A DNA stretch of 64,000 nucleotides from Bacteroidales bacterium (GTDB taxonomy: Bacteria; Bacteroidota; Bacteroidia; Bacteroidales; P3): the NCBI GenBank assembly GCA_028708845.1, contig JAQVXZ010000004.1, positions 53,391-117,390 on the forward strand, read 5' to 3'. Below are positions 36,901 through 44,998 of this stretch, in pieces. Below the pieces are notes generated by a model. That model had not been told where the DNA came from. It did no database searches and worked only from the letters and a program-made list of their open reading frames with translations. Positions within the stretch are counted from its first letter, which is position 1. Each line of letters begins with the position of its first letter. Position numbers and translations under genes: made by a program.

Positions 36901-39900
36901 AAAAACATTATACTATGATGTAACTTATACAAAAGTATATGATGGAAGTCCTAGCATTACTATCAGCACTACAAATGCAGACCTAAACCCAGCTGGTCAA
37001 ATTGTTGATCGTGCAGGTGTTTTCGATGTAATTAGTTTTGATCAAGTAACATTTGACTTAGACTCTAAGAATGTAAATATTTATAACCAAACTAATATTC
37101 TTCCAGCAACATTAACAGCAACCCTAACCGGTGCAGACAGTTATAACTATGAGTTAGCACCAATGCCAACCTTAGCTAATGTTTCAATAACACCTGCAAG
37201 CTTGATTGTTAATATAGATAATGTATCAATATCAGTTAGAGAAGTATTACCTACTTTCAATGTAAATTGGACAGGATTTGTAGGTGGAGAAGATTTTTCA
37301 ACTGCAATAACCGATAATGGACAACCATTATTTGTTACTTATACAATACCTCCAGTTACAATACATACAGGTGATTTGGCTCCAACTTCAGGAGTTAATT
37401 GGATCCAAATTCCAGTTGCAAAATACACACCAAATAACGGAAACTATGTAATTACTTACCCAGTTTACGTTCCTGCACCTATTGGAACTGAATTAAATAA
37501 TATCCTAACAGTTACACCTGCACAAATTAAGATTTTTGCACAAGATCGTCATAGAGTTTATGGAGAAATAACAAATCCTGTTTATTTCTTTGATAGATAT
37601 CCTTATGGTGTAAATCCTCTTTATTATGATTTCGATGTTTATGAATATACAAGTGCAACTGATTCAGTCTTGATTGATGAAGTGGAAAAAGCAGCAATGT
37701 TCTTCCAAGCACCATCTATTACATGTCAAGATAATACAATAGATCGTCCAACAGGAAAATATGTTATTTCTCTGGCATCAAACTCACAATTAAATTCAGA
37801 TTTATACTTTAATGATAAATATGAAATATTAGATCACGTTAATGGCGTTTTGACAATACATAAGGCTACTCCAAAAATACTTACATTACCTACAACCCTT
37901 GCTTCAACATTTGGAACTCAACTTTCAGATATTGCACTTGCAGGAGGATCTGCAACTCACCCTTACGTTTATTCTCAATTAGCTACTACAGGACATTTTG
38001 AATGGGATTTACCAGCAAACTTTGTTCCAGTAGCAGGCAATGCAAATTATAAAGTAAAATATGTTGTTGACGATTCACGTAATTACAATAATGCAATTAA
38101 TAATAATCAATACAATGATAGCACTCTTGGATATTTTAATTGGACACCAGTAGCAAATGACTCAACGTTAGCAGGAGCTAATTTTGAAGTTAATGTAACA
38201 ATTAACAAAGTTGCACCACATGTTAACTGGCCAACATCAAGTATCTTATACTTTGGACAAACACTTGCAGATGCAACCTTAAATAATGGTTCAACTAATA
38301 ACCCAGTTGATGTTAACCCAACATTTACTTGGACATTAGTAAACCCAGCAACTGAATATCCAAATGCAGGAATGACAATGTATGAAGTATTATACACTCC
38401 ATCAAATCCAAATTTCTTAGGACTAACAAATTTCATTCCAGTTTACACAAACAAAACTACACCAGCATTAAACGGTTCAGCAACTGTTGCAAGTTATGAG
38501 TTTGGACAAACATTATCTACAAACCCTATCGTAGCATCATTCATTAACACACATAATAATGTTGTTGTTAATGGAACTATTGATTGGGTAAATGGAACCC
38601 TAACTCCAGTAGACGGTCTTGTTTACACAGCAAGATTTACTCCAACAGATGACGCTAACTATAATTCAAAATTAATTGATATTCAAGTTCAAGTAACTCC
38701 AGCTACTCCAATTGTTTCTAATTGGCCAGCAGTTTCAAATTTAGTTTACGGACAAAAAATTGAAGATGCAAGTATTTCAGGAGGTTTAGCAGTTAATCCT
38801 AATAATAGTTCAACAGCAATTAATGGAACATTTGTTTGGGCAACACCTTCTACTCTTGCAGTAACAGGTACTAACTCATATCTAATGAATTTCATACCAA
38901 CTGATCCAACTAAATATTTACCAACATCAGCACTTATTAGTATTTATACTGAAAAAGCAACTCCAGTAGTAACTGCTAATTTAATAGCTACTACAGCTTA
39001 TGGACATACATTAGCACAAAGAGGTTTAACTCTTAACTCAGCAATAAACACAGTATCTCATATTTCTTCAACAGAAACACTTTTAGTTGATGGTACAATT
39101 GATTGGAATGCTCCAGCAACAACACCAACTGTAAATCAAGATACATATAGAGCTACCTTTACTCCAACTCTTTCTGGAGATTACAATTCAGTTGAACTTT
39201 ACATTAATGTAATAACAACTAAAGCAGATCCAGTAATGAATCCATACTCAGTAAGTTCTTACAATAACGGACAAAAACTAAATGCTAAAGCAATTACATT
39301 ATCAGCAATTCCTGCTTATAATGCAATAAATAACTTATCAATTGCTGGTAATATCACTTGGAACTCTCCAGATGTAACTCCAGAAAACGGAAACAGTTAT
39401 TTAGCAACATTTAGACCAGAAGATCAAATAAACTACAACACACAAATAGTTTCTATTCCAGTTGTTGTTCTTCCTAAAAAAGCTTCAGTGTCATGGCCAA
39501 CAGTTTCTACATTAACTTATGGTCAAATTCTTAATGACGCTATTGTAACAGGAGGTTCCGCAGTTAACCCTAATAATGTTTCAACAGCAGTAGCAGGTAC
39601 TTTCTTATGGGAAACACCAAACGCATTACCAGTTGTAGGTGAAGCATACTATAATATGATCTTTAAACCATCAGATAATTCATTATTAAGTGATACATCT
39701 TCCATTAGAATTATCACAGCTAAAGCAACTCCAACAATAATATTAGATCCAGTAGCATCTGATGTTTACGGATTAACACTAGCAGATAGATTATTAACTA
39801 TTAACTCTTCAACTAATGTTGTTACTCACAGATTACTAGCTCAGGAGATACTTCCAGTAGCAGGAACCATAACATGGAACAATCCTTTAGCAATACCAAC

Positions 39901-42571
39901 AGTAGCAAATAATGAATACAAAGCAACATTTACACCAACTGATATTGCAAATTACAATTCAGTAGTAATTAATGTTACTAACGTACCAACAACAAAAGCT
40001 ACACCTATTGTTGCTGCAACAGTTGCTCCATATAGCTATGGACAAGAACTAACAGCGAAAACACCACTATTATCTTCAGCAGTAAACCCAGTAAATAACT
40101 CACTTGTTTTGGCAGGTGGACAATTTGTATGGGATATCATTCATGATTTACCAATAACAGGAACATACGGAGCAACATATTATCCAACAGATATGGATAA
40201 CTATACAACTGCACCAGTTTCTATTAGTGTAACAGTAAACGCATCATCACCATTAGTTACTTGGCCATCAGTTACAAGTTTAGTTTACGGACAAACTTTA
40301 TCAGATGTAGAATTAACAAATGCTGTTGTAAAGAATGCTAATAATGAAGGAATATTAGTTGCAGGAAAATTCGAATGGGTAGCACCAACAACTGTTCCAG
40401 TAGCTGGTACAACAACAAACGTATTACAATTTATTCCAGATAATACAAATAACTATAATGTAGTTGTAAATAATAATGTAACTATTTACACAGCAAAAGT
40501 AAGCCCAGAAGTAACCTTAAATGCAGTAGCAACCGATACTTACGGAAAAACTTTAGCTAATAGACCATTAACAGTTAATTCTGCAACTAATGTTGTATCT
40601 CACAGATCATCTGTAGAAACACTTCCTGTAGCAGGTATAATTACTTGGAATAACCCAACAGCAATGCCTACAACAACAAATTCTAATTACTTAGCAACAT
40701 TTACACCAACTGATATTGCAAATTATAACGCAGTAATAATTGATGTTAATGTTCCAACTTCAAAAGCAACACCAGTGGTTAATGGAGCAGCAGTTGCAGC
40801 TTATACTTATGGACAAGCATTGCCAGCTAACACCATTACTACAACAAGTATTGTAAATCCAAATAACTCAGCTCTTTCTTTAGCAGGAGGAACAATTGTT
40901 TGGAAGTCAATCGATGCTTTACCAGTAACAGGAACTAATGTTCACGTTGCAACATTTACTCCAGCTGCATCAGACCTTGCTAATTACAACTCAGTTGATT
41001 TCAACGTAAATGTAACAGTGAACAAAGCAGCTCCAGTAGTAACATGGCCAATACCAACCGAAATCATTTATGGACAAACTCTAGCTCAAGTTTCTTTAAC
41101 TGGACCTCAATTTGCTGTAAACACAATCAATAACGCAGAAGTACCTGGAACATTTGTTTGGGCTAGTGCAACAACAGTTACCCCTTCAAATCCAGCTACA
41201 TCATACAGATTAAGATTTATACCAACAGACTTAGCTAATTACTATTCTGATAGTACAATGATTAATTTAGTTGTAAACAAATCAAATCCTAATGTTAACT
41301 GGGGCACACGTGCTAACATAACTTACGGAGAAGCACTTTCTGATATCGTAATCACAAACCAAGTAGCAGAAAATCCTATAACAGGAGCAAACGTTGCTGG
41401 AGCATTTGCATGGAACAATCCAACAATTGAACCTAATGTAAATAATGCAGGTTTTGTAAGAACATTTGTTCCTACTGACCTAAACAATTACATCCCTTCA
41501 GAAACTATCATAGTACCTGTTGTTAATAAAGCTAACCCTGTATTAACACAAACAGCAAATCCATTTATCATCACTTACGGACAACAATTGCCAGCAATTA
41601 CAGCAACAGCTGTTAATCCTAACAATAATGCATCAGTAAGCGGTAGCTATGAGTGGAATAATACACCAATACACTTACCTCAAGCAGGTGTATCTACACC
41701 ATACCACGTAGAATTTACTCCAACAGGAATAGATGCAGAAAACTACAACACTGTAATCTCAGCATTCAATGTTCAAGTTAACAAAGCAAAACCTGTTTTA
41801 GTAGCACCAATAGCTTCATCATTAGTTTACGAGCAAACTCTTGCAGAAAGTACCCTTACACAAGGATCTGCAATGAATGCTAATAGCTATGATGCAGTAG
41901 CAGGAGAGTTTGTATGGACATTATCTACAACAATTCCAGATGCAGGAAGTTTAACCTACCCTGCAATCTTTATCCCACAAGATAAAAATAACTATGACAA
42001 CTCAAACCCAATAGGAGTAGTTGTTGAAGTAGCTAAGAAACATCTTGACATAGAAATTTACAACCTAGAACACATCTTCGATGGCAACCAAAAAGAAGCT
42101 TCATTTAGAGATGCAGCAGGTAATGTAGATTTAACAGGAATGATAGATGCTAAGTATTACAAAGGAAATACTAACGTATTAATTAGTACAATAGCACCAA
42201 TCGATGCAGGAACTTACAGAGTTATTGCAACAATTATTCCAACATCAAACTATGTAGGACGTGACACAGCAATGTTAGTTATCAACAAGAATGCTGCAAA
42301 TATGACAAATCCAGAAGAGCAAATTGAAATAGTAAATGCTATTATACCTGGAAAGAATCAATATTTCAAGATTCGTGATTGTGAACAAATGACACCAGTA
42401 ACCGTAAGAATGGTTAACGCTAATGGTAACAATGTTTATCAATCTGATAATTACAAGAACAACTTTGACATGAGTAATCTTCCAAGAGGCACTTATTTCT
42501 ACGCAATAACATTTAAAATAAATGGTAGTGAGTATAATAAGACCGGTAGAGTAGAAGTAGTAGGAAAATAA
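33923..42571 (+). CDS. Giant MBG/YDG-repeat surface protein with T9SS type B-like C-terminal domain
   Basis: A 2,882-residue secreted protein. A signal peptide covers about residues 1-35 (FSFLVVLIMVAFCSSSALA). The first half has YDG-type segments (KVYDGTDAAI near 468, KVYDGSPSI near 1003). From about 1330 to 2700 there are some 16 MBG-type immunoglobulin-like repeats of roughly 85-95 residues, each with a YGQTL-like start, a G-x-F-x-W centre, a TFTPTDxxNYN segment and a KAxPxV linker. The last 90 residues (IPGKNQYFKIRD, LPRGTYFYAI, GRVEVVGK) resemble the gliding-motility-type (CHU_C, type B) T9SS sorting domain. PorP/SprF and OmpA partners follow. Probable role: adhesin or surface filament, as for SprB-type proteins; exact function unknown. 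Confidence 0.85.
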   Translation: MNEKITLKNKSFTKMFSFLVVLIMVAFCSSSALAQIQVRLNLTPDRVYNGSQYGGLDWKNPSAKLVDASTGAEISVALCDVTGFDPQADVACRFSDKNAGKNKSCEITDLSPFSTAVLTDPVAYELVPITGYTPVAYSKLSYDPVGAKLVSTKGEITHKFLTASYSVPTLLQRQYNGSILLDGSSIEKSSISLTGYILGESGCYVSEITNVYAPSKNVGLYNTPGNQATVNGITLAGPFDVAFNYKVTSFNVNARILPKPITVNEDAIIISDHQFDETNIATIDWTSTSTDPTVLFFGVYDGDAIDFDRTLGTALFSDPAVGTLKNVSISGLVLTNIGTFPTDNYILTPNTALSHGNITKANLDPTLALTALPVVYGTKLDAIVGTTITPAPLGFDYRIEWLYNGLDNNNYQPLVSESGSPLIQVRLTKLVGLFPSSDDLNYNPIIVPANITVNPKVISVDLIGADNKVYDGTDAAIVNATGATYNLSPDLLDVLITRNGVLDDLTIDYSALTGTFVDVNVGTGKTVNIIGSPVESGLSKTNYTITYNSSTTANITKAPFITMKLKNTVNFSPIDFPANFSSTPLLSDFDFTGFIGTDEASFGANFVAEDFRYRLTDNSANYISILSPQPGTYNVVVTKAADSPALLDNSTITLLDPTNLAIIANYEGIQFSTTDKTQLVNITPASVIFPAQTITEYGWTLKEIYNSVDALGVQIIDAAANLDPTKIRAQAGPLFIEGVFEWVLPNSIPNVTATPGEAVDYIFTPDAALYGTAYGVTITGTHHVLLNKAQLAITTPPSTQTILVGQTVGDATITAPSGEVIHKNKLSTVYSTTVNPLIGDWSYINPAEVVASTGAFSKDIKFTLTDVDFLRNYISPVLLTDLGATAKATVNVSPSINNFNPDGVHYEFVYGTKISDPAAAPIIDPAVFVIPGKELAYPGTFTFITDDATLTPMDVNTIPYRTFAADTTLWVLYTPGDASYAPEAFLAKVKVTPKTLYYDVTYTKVYDGSPSITISTTNADLNPAGQIVDRAGVFDVISFDQVTFDLDSKNVNIYNQTNILPATLTATLTGADSYNYELAPMPTLANVSITPASLIVNIDNVSISVREVLPTFNVNWTGFVGGEDFSTAITDNGQPLFVTYTIPPVTIHTGDLAPTSGVNWIQIPVAKYTPNNGNYVITYPVYVPAPIGTELNNILTVTPAQIKIFAQDRHRVYGEITNPVYFFDRYPYGVNPLYYDFDVYEYTSATDSVLIDEVEKAAMFFQAPSITCQDNTIDRPTGKYVISLASNSQLNSDLYFNDKYEILDHVNGVLTIHKATPKILTLPTTLASTFGTQLSDIALAGGSATHPYVYSQLATTGHFEWDLPANFVPVAGNANYKVKYVVDDSRNYNNAINNNQYNDSTLGYFNWTPVANDSTLAGANFEVNVTINKVAPHVNWPTSSILYFGQTLADATLNNGSTNNPVDVNPTFTWTLVNPATEYPNAGMTMYEVLYTPSNPNFLGLTNFIPVYTNKTTPALNGSATVASYEFGQTLSTNPIVASFINTHNNVVVNGTIDWVNGTLTPVDGLVYTARFTPTDDANYNSKLIDIQVQVTPATPIVSNWPAVSNLVYGQKIEDASISGGLAVNPNNSSTAINGTFVWATPSTLAVTGTNSYLMNFIPTDPTKYLPTSALISIYTEKATPVVTANLIATTAYGHTLAQRGLTLNSAINTVSHISSTETLLVDGTIDWNAPATTPTVNQDTYRATFTPTLSGDYNSVELYINVITTKADPVMNPYSVSSYNNGQKLNAKAITLSAIPAYNAINNLSIAGNITWNSPDVTPENGNSYLATFRPEDQINYNTQIVSIPVVVLPKKASVSWPTVSTLTYGQILNDAIVTGGSAVNPNNVSTAVAGTFLWETPNALPVVGEAYYNMIFKPSDNSLLSDTSSIRIITAKATPTIILDPVASDVYGLTLADRLLTINSSTNVVTHRLLAQEILPVAGTITWNNPLAIPTVANNEYKATFTPTDIANYNSVVINVTNVPTTKATPIVAATVAPYSYGQELTAKTPLLSSAVNPVNNSLVLAGGQFVWDIIHDLPITGTYGATYYPTDMDNYTTAPVSISVTVNASSPLVTWPSVTSLVYGQTLSDVELTNAVVKNANNEGILVAGKFEWVAPTTVPVAGTTTNVLQFIPDNTNNYNVVVNNNVTIYTAKVSPEVTLNAVATDTYGKTLANRPLTVNSATNVVSHRSSVETLPVAGIITWNNPTAMPTTTNSNYLATFTPTDIANYNAVIIDVNVPTSKATPVVNGAAVAAYTYGQALPANTITTTSIVNPNNSALSLAGGTIVWKSIDALPVTGTNVHVATFTPAASDLANYNSVDFNVNVTVNKAAPVVTWPIPTEIIYGQTLAQVSLTGPQFAVNTINNAEVPGTFVWASATTVTPSNPATSYRLRFIPTDLANYYSDSTMINLVVNKSNPNVNWGTRANITYGEALSDIVITNQVAENPITGANVAGAFAWNNPTIEPNVNNAGFVRTFVPTDLNNYIPSETIIVPVVNKANPVLTQTANPFIITYGQQLPAITATAVNPNNNASVSGSYEWNNTPIHLPQAGVSTPYHVEFTPTGIDAENYNTVISAFNVQVNKAKPVLVAPIASSLVYEQTLAESTLTQGSAMNANSYDAVAGEFVWTLSTTIPDAGSLTYPAIFIPQDKNNYDNSNPIGVVVEVAKKHLDIEIYNLEHIFDGNQKEASFRDAAGNVDLTGMIDAKYYKGNTNVLISTIAPIDAGTYRVIATIIPTSNYVGRDTAMLVINKNAANMTNPEEQIEIVNAIIPGKNQYFKIRDCEQMTPVTVRMVNANGNNVYQSDNYKNNFDMSNLPRGTYFYAITFKINGSEYNKTGRVEVVGK

Positions 42572-42586
42572 ATAATATAATCTAAT

Positions 42587-42631
42587 CATTTTAGCTATGA
42601 GTTTCTCTTTCGAGAGATTCATAGCAAAATG
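42587..42631 (+). other. Intercistronic hairpin between the MBG and PorP genes
   Basis: CATTTTAGCTATGA pairs with TCATAGCAAAATG (one bulge), with a further partial stem inside. No T tail, so it is more likely an mRNA-stability or partial-attenuation element than a full terminator. Confidence 0.5.
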
Positions 42632-42676
42632 AAAGATTAAAAAATTAATAACGAGGATTAAATAAAAAAAATAGAG

Positions 42677-43606
42677 ATGAAAAAAATTAATTTATTTATA
42701 TTTCTAATGATATCTTGCACCGCTAGTCTGTTTGCTCAGAGTGACTATCAATACGCTCAAGTAGTAAACAACCTAGGTTGGGTCAACCCATCATATCACG
42801 GTATGAGTAGAGATATTACTGGAACATTCATTTATGCTAACCGCTTAAATGGACAAATGAATTCAGAATCATTTGATATACACGGAGGACTACCATACCA
42901 ACACTTAGGTTTTGGTATCCAAGGTGATTTCAATAATTTTGGTTTAAGAAAACAATCAATCATAGGTGTTGATGCTAATATTGACTTAAGAGTATCATGC
43001 AACTCATACCTTTTATTTGGTATGTTCGTAGGATATGATTTATGGAGATATGATGGAGAAGCAATTACAGACGTTGGTTATAACACTGACCTAACTGGTG
43101 TATATTTGCCAAATCACAACGCAACTAACCTGATGACATCATTCGGAGCAACATACGTATACAAAGGATTCCGTTTAGGATCTTCCCTACGTTGGAGCAT
43201 ACGTGATAGAGAAACTATCGAAAACAAAAACCTATTAACTTATTACGGACACGTAGAATATGAGTTTTTAGTTAACAAGTTTTCAGTACGTCCATTATTT
43301 GTTTACATGTGGAATCAAGAAGCAGGATCAAATAATGACTTAGGAGCAATGTTTGGATACAATAACCTAGCTAATATAGGAGTACTATACAGAGCAACTA
43401 ACTCTTTCAAACCAAAATCATTTGCAGTATTAGCTGACCTAACAATAGCAAAATCTGCAACCCTATTCTTTGACTATGAATTTGGTTTATCAGATCATTC
43501 AAGCATTAGATCATCATGGGAACTAGGACTACGTTTTAACCTTAACAAAGCATTAAATAGAGAATCATTTGATAAGAGAGAAACAATCAGAGATTTTGCA
43601 TGGTAA
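42677..43606 (+). CDS. PorP/SprF family type IX secretion outer-membrane protein
   Basis: The 309-residue protein has a signal peptide (KKINLFIFLMISCTASLFAQ) and the PorP/SprF features: NNLGWVNPSYHGMSRDIT near the start, repeated amphipathic beta strands, and a C terminus ending in strand-forming residues (WELGLRFNLNKALN). Such 14-strand barrels partner with CHU_C-type cargo and hold them at the surface; SprF is needed for SprB secretion in Flavobacterium. It lies 105 nt after the MBG gene and 27 nt before the OmpA-like gene, supporting a dedicated partner role. Confidence 0.88.
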   Translation: MKKINLFIFLMISCTASLFAQSDYQYAQVVNNLGWVNPSYHGMSRDITGTFIYANRLNGQMNSESFDIHGGLPYQHLGFGIQGDFNNFGLRKQSIIGVDANIDLRVSCNSYLLFGMFVGYDLWRYDGEAITDVGYNTDLTGVYLPNHNATNLMTSFGATYVYKGFRLGSSLRWSIRDRETIENKNLLTYYGHVEYEFLVNKFSVRPLFVYMWNQEAGSNNDLGAMFGYNNLANIGVLYRATNSFKPKSFAVLADLTIAKSATLFFDYEFGLSDHSSIRSSWELGLRFNLNKALNRESFDKRETIRDFAW

Positions 43607-43633
43607 TTTATCAAACCTATAAATACATATAAT

Positions 43634-44698
43634 ATGAAAAAATATATTTTAATGGTATTGATGGTTGTTTTTGGACTATCTTCAATCTCTGCACAAGCAC
43701 AAAAGCTTCCTGCAAAGAAAAGACAAGTTATTGAAAAAACCATGTATCAAATGGATTATGCAAAAGCATTGGAAACCATAAACACAGAACTTCAAACATA
43801 CCCTGAAGACTATGATTTAAACATTTTCAAAGCAATTTGCTGCTCAGCCCTACCAGAGCACAATCAAGAAGCAGTTCCTGCTTATGAAATAGCAATAGCA
43901 AAAGCTAAAACAGATTGTGAAAAGAACGAAGCAAGATATTACTTAGCTAAACATTATTGTGAAATTGGACAAAAGGCAAAAAGCGTTGAAGTTGCAAGCA
44001 CAATACTAACAAGCGAAGGATACATTGATGAATGTTCACTGGAAATGGTTGAGAAACTAATGAAATCTTCTTGTATGTCAAAATGTGACGATACAGAAAT
44101 GCAAAACGAAATTGCTAAGGTAAAGAAGACAGCAACTGAACAAGAGGCAGCGAATAAGAAACAAATGGATGATCTAAATAAGAAAATATCTGATTTAGAG
44201 AAACAAGTAAAAGAAGCAGAAGCTTTAAAAGCAGAACAAGCAAAGACTAAGAAAATAGCCGACCCTTCACAAGCAATTACTGCAGAAGCATTTTACAAAA
44301 TACACTTCGAATTCAACAAAGCAGTAGTAGATGCAGAATCAAAAGACATCTTAGATCGTTTTGTTGTATTCTTAAAAGCTAATCCAAAATCAAAAATAAC
44401 TTGTATAGGACACGCTGACATGGTAGGAACAGATGAAGCAAATCAAACTATATCAAGAGCAAGAGCAATGAACGCTAAAGATTATTTAGTTAAAAAAGGC
44501 ATTGCACAAGATAGAGTGATAGTATCATACAAGGGAAATACCGAACCAGAAGTAATAGATGAATACTTAGTTAGAAAGAATCCTGAATTTAAAGTAGGAG
44601 AAACTCTAACCAATGAACTTATCAACAACCTAACTGGAGCTAAGAAAGCAAAAGCAAATTATCTAAATAGAAGAGTAGAGTTACACGCTACAAAATAG
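43634..44698 (+). CDS. OmpA-family protein with N-terminal helical repeats
   Basis: The 354-residue protein has a signal peptide (LMVLMVVFGLSSISAQA), a Cys-containing helical TPR-like region (about residues 30-150), a Lys/Glu/Ala coiled coil (about 155-210), and a C-terminal OmpA peptidoglycan-binding domain: IHFEFNKAVVDAESKDILDR, IGHADMVGTDEANQTISRAR, and NRRVEL. The conserved Asp and Arg that hold diaminopimelate are present. As the third gene behind an MBG cargo and its PorP partner, it probably anchors the complex to the cell wall. A terminator follows. Confidence 0.9.
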   Translation: MKKYILMVLMVVFGLSSISAQAQKLPAKKRQVIEKTMYQMDYAKALETINTELQTYPEDYDLNIFKAICCSALPEHNQEAVPAYEIAIAKAKTDCEKNEARYYLAKHYCEIGQKAKSVEVASTILTSEGYIDECSLEMVEKLMKSSCMSKCDDTEMQNEIAKVKKTATEQEAANKKQMDDLNKKISDLEKQVKEAEALKAEQAKTKKIADPSQAITAEAFYKIHFEFNKAVVDAESKDILDRFVVFLKANPKSKITCIGHADMVGTDEANQTISRARAMNAKDYLVKKGIAQDRVIVSYKGNTEPEVIDEYLVRKNPEFKVGETLTNELINNLTGAKKAKANYLNRRVELHATK

Positions 44699-44720
44699 CA
44701 TTAACTTATTACTAAATACC

Positions 44721-44756
44721 AAAAGTCGCCCCAAGCAATTGAGGCGACTTTTTTTG
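44721..44756 (+). terminator. Intrinsic terminator after the OmpA-like gene
   Basis: AAAAGTCGCC (44721-44730) pairs with GGCGACTTTT across a 12-nt loop and ends in a T-run. Confidence 0.8.
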
Positions 44757-44817
44757 TCGAATCCAATATTACCCTATAATGATTTCTTGAAATAAATAAT
44801 GATGGGAATGAATCCCC

Positions 44818-44998
44818 GAAACAGCTTGCTAAATCCTTGAAACAATCTTTTGAATCACCATAATAATTTATTGAAACAAAGAAAGGATTTACTGAAACGA
44901 AGAAAGAATTTGCTGAAACGAAGAGTTAGCGGCGTGAAACGAAGAAAGGATTTACTGAAACGAAGAAAGGATTTTGTGAAACGAAGAAAGAATAAGCT
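44818..44998 (+). repeat. Intergenic array D: GAAAC-headed 21-bp units
   Basis: Units beginning GAAAC start at 44818, 44839, 44873, 44894, 44915, 44936, 44957 and 44978; all are 21 bp apart except one 34-bp interval. Typical core: GAAACGAAGAAAGGATTT. The unit at 44915 differs (GAAACGAAGAGTTAGC) and the 34-bp interval contains CCATAATAATTT, also seen in array B. The array runs up to the last codon of the convergent GLUG gene. Because 21 is a multiple of 3, it gives a Lys/Arg-rich open frame that I do not regard as a gene. Confidence 0.9.
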
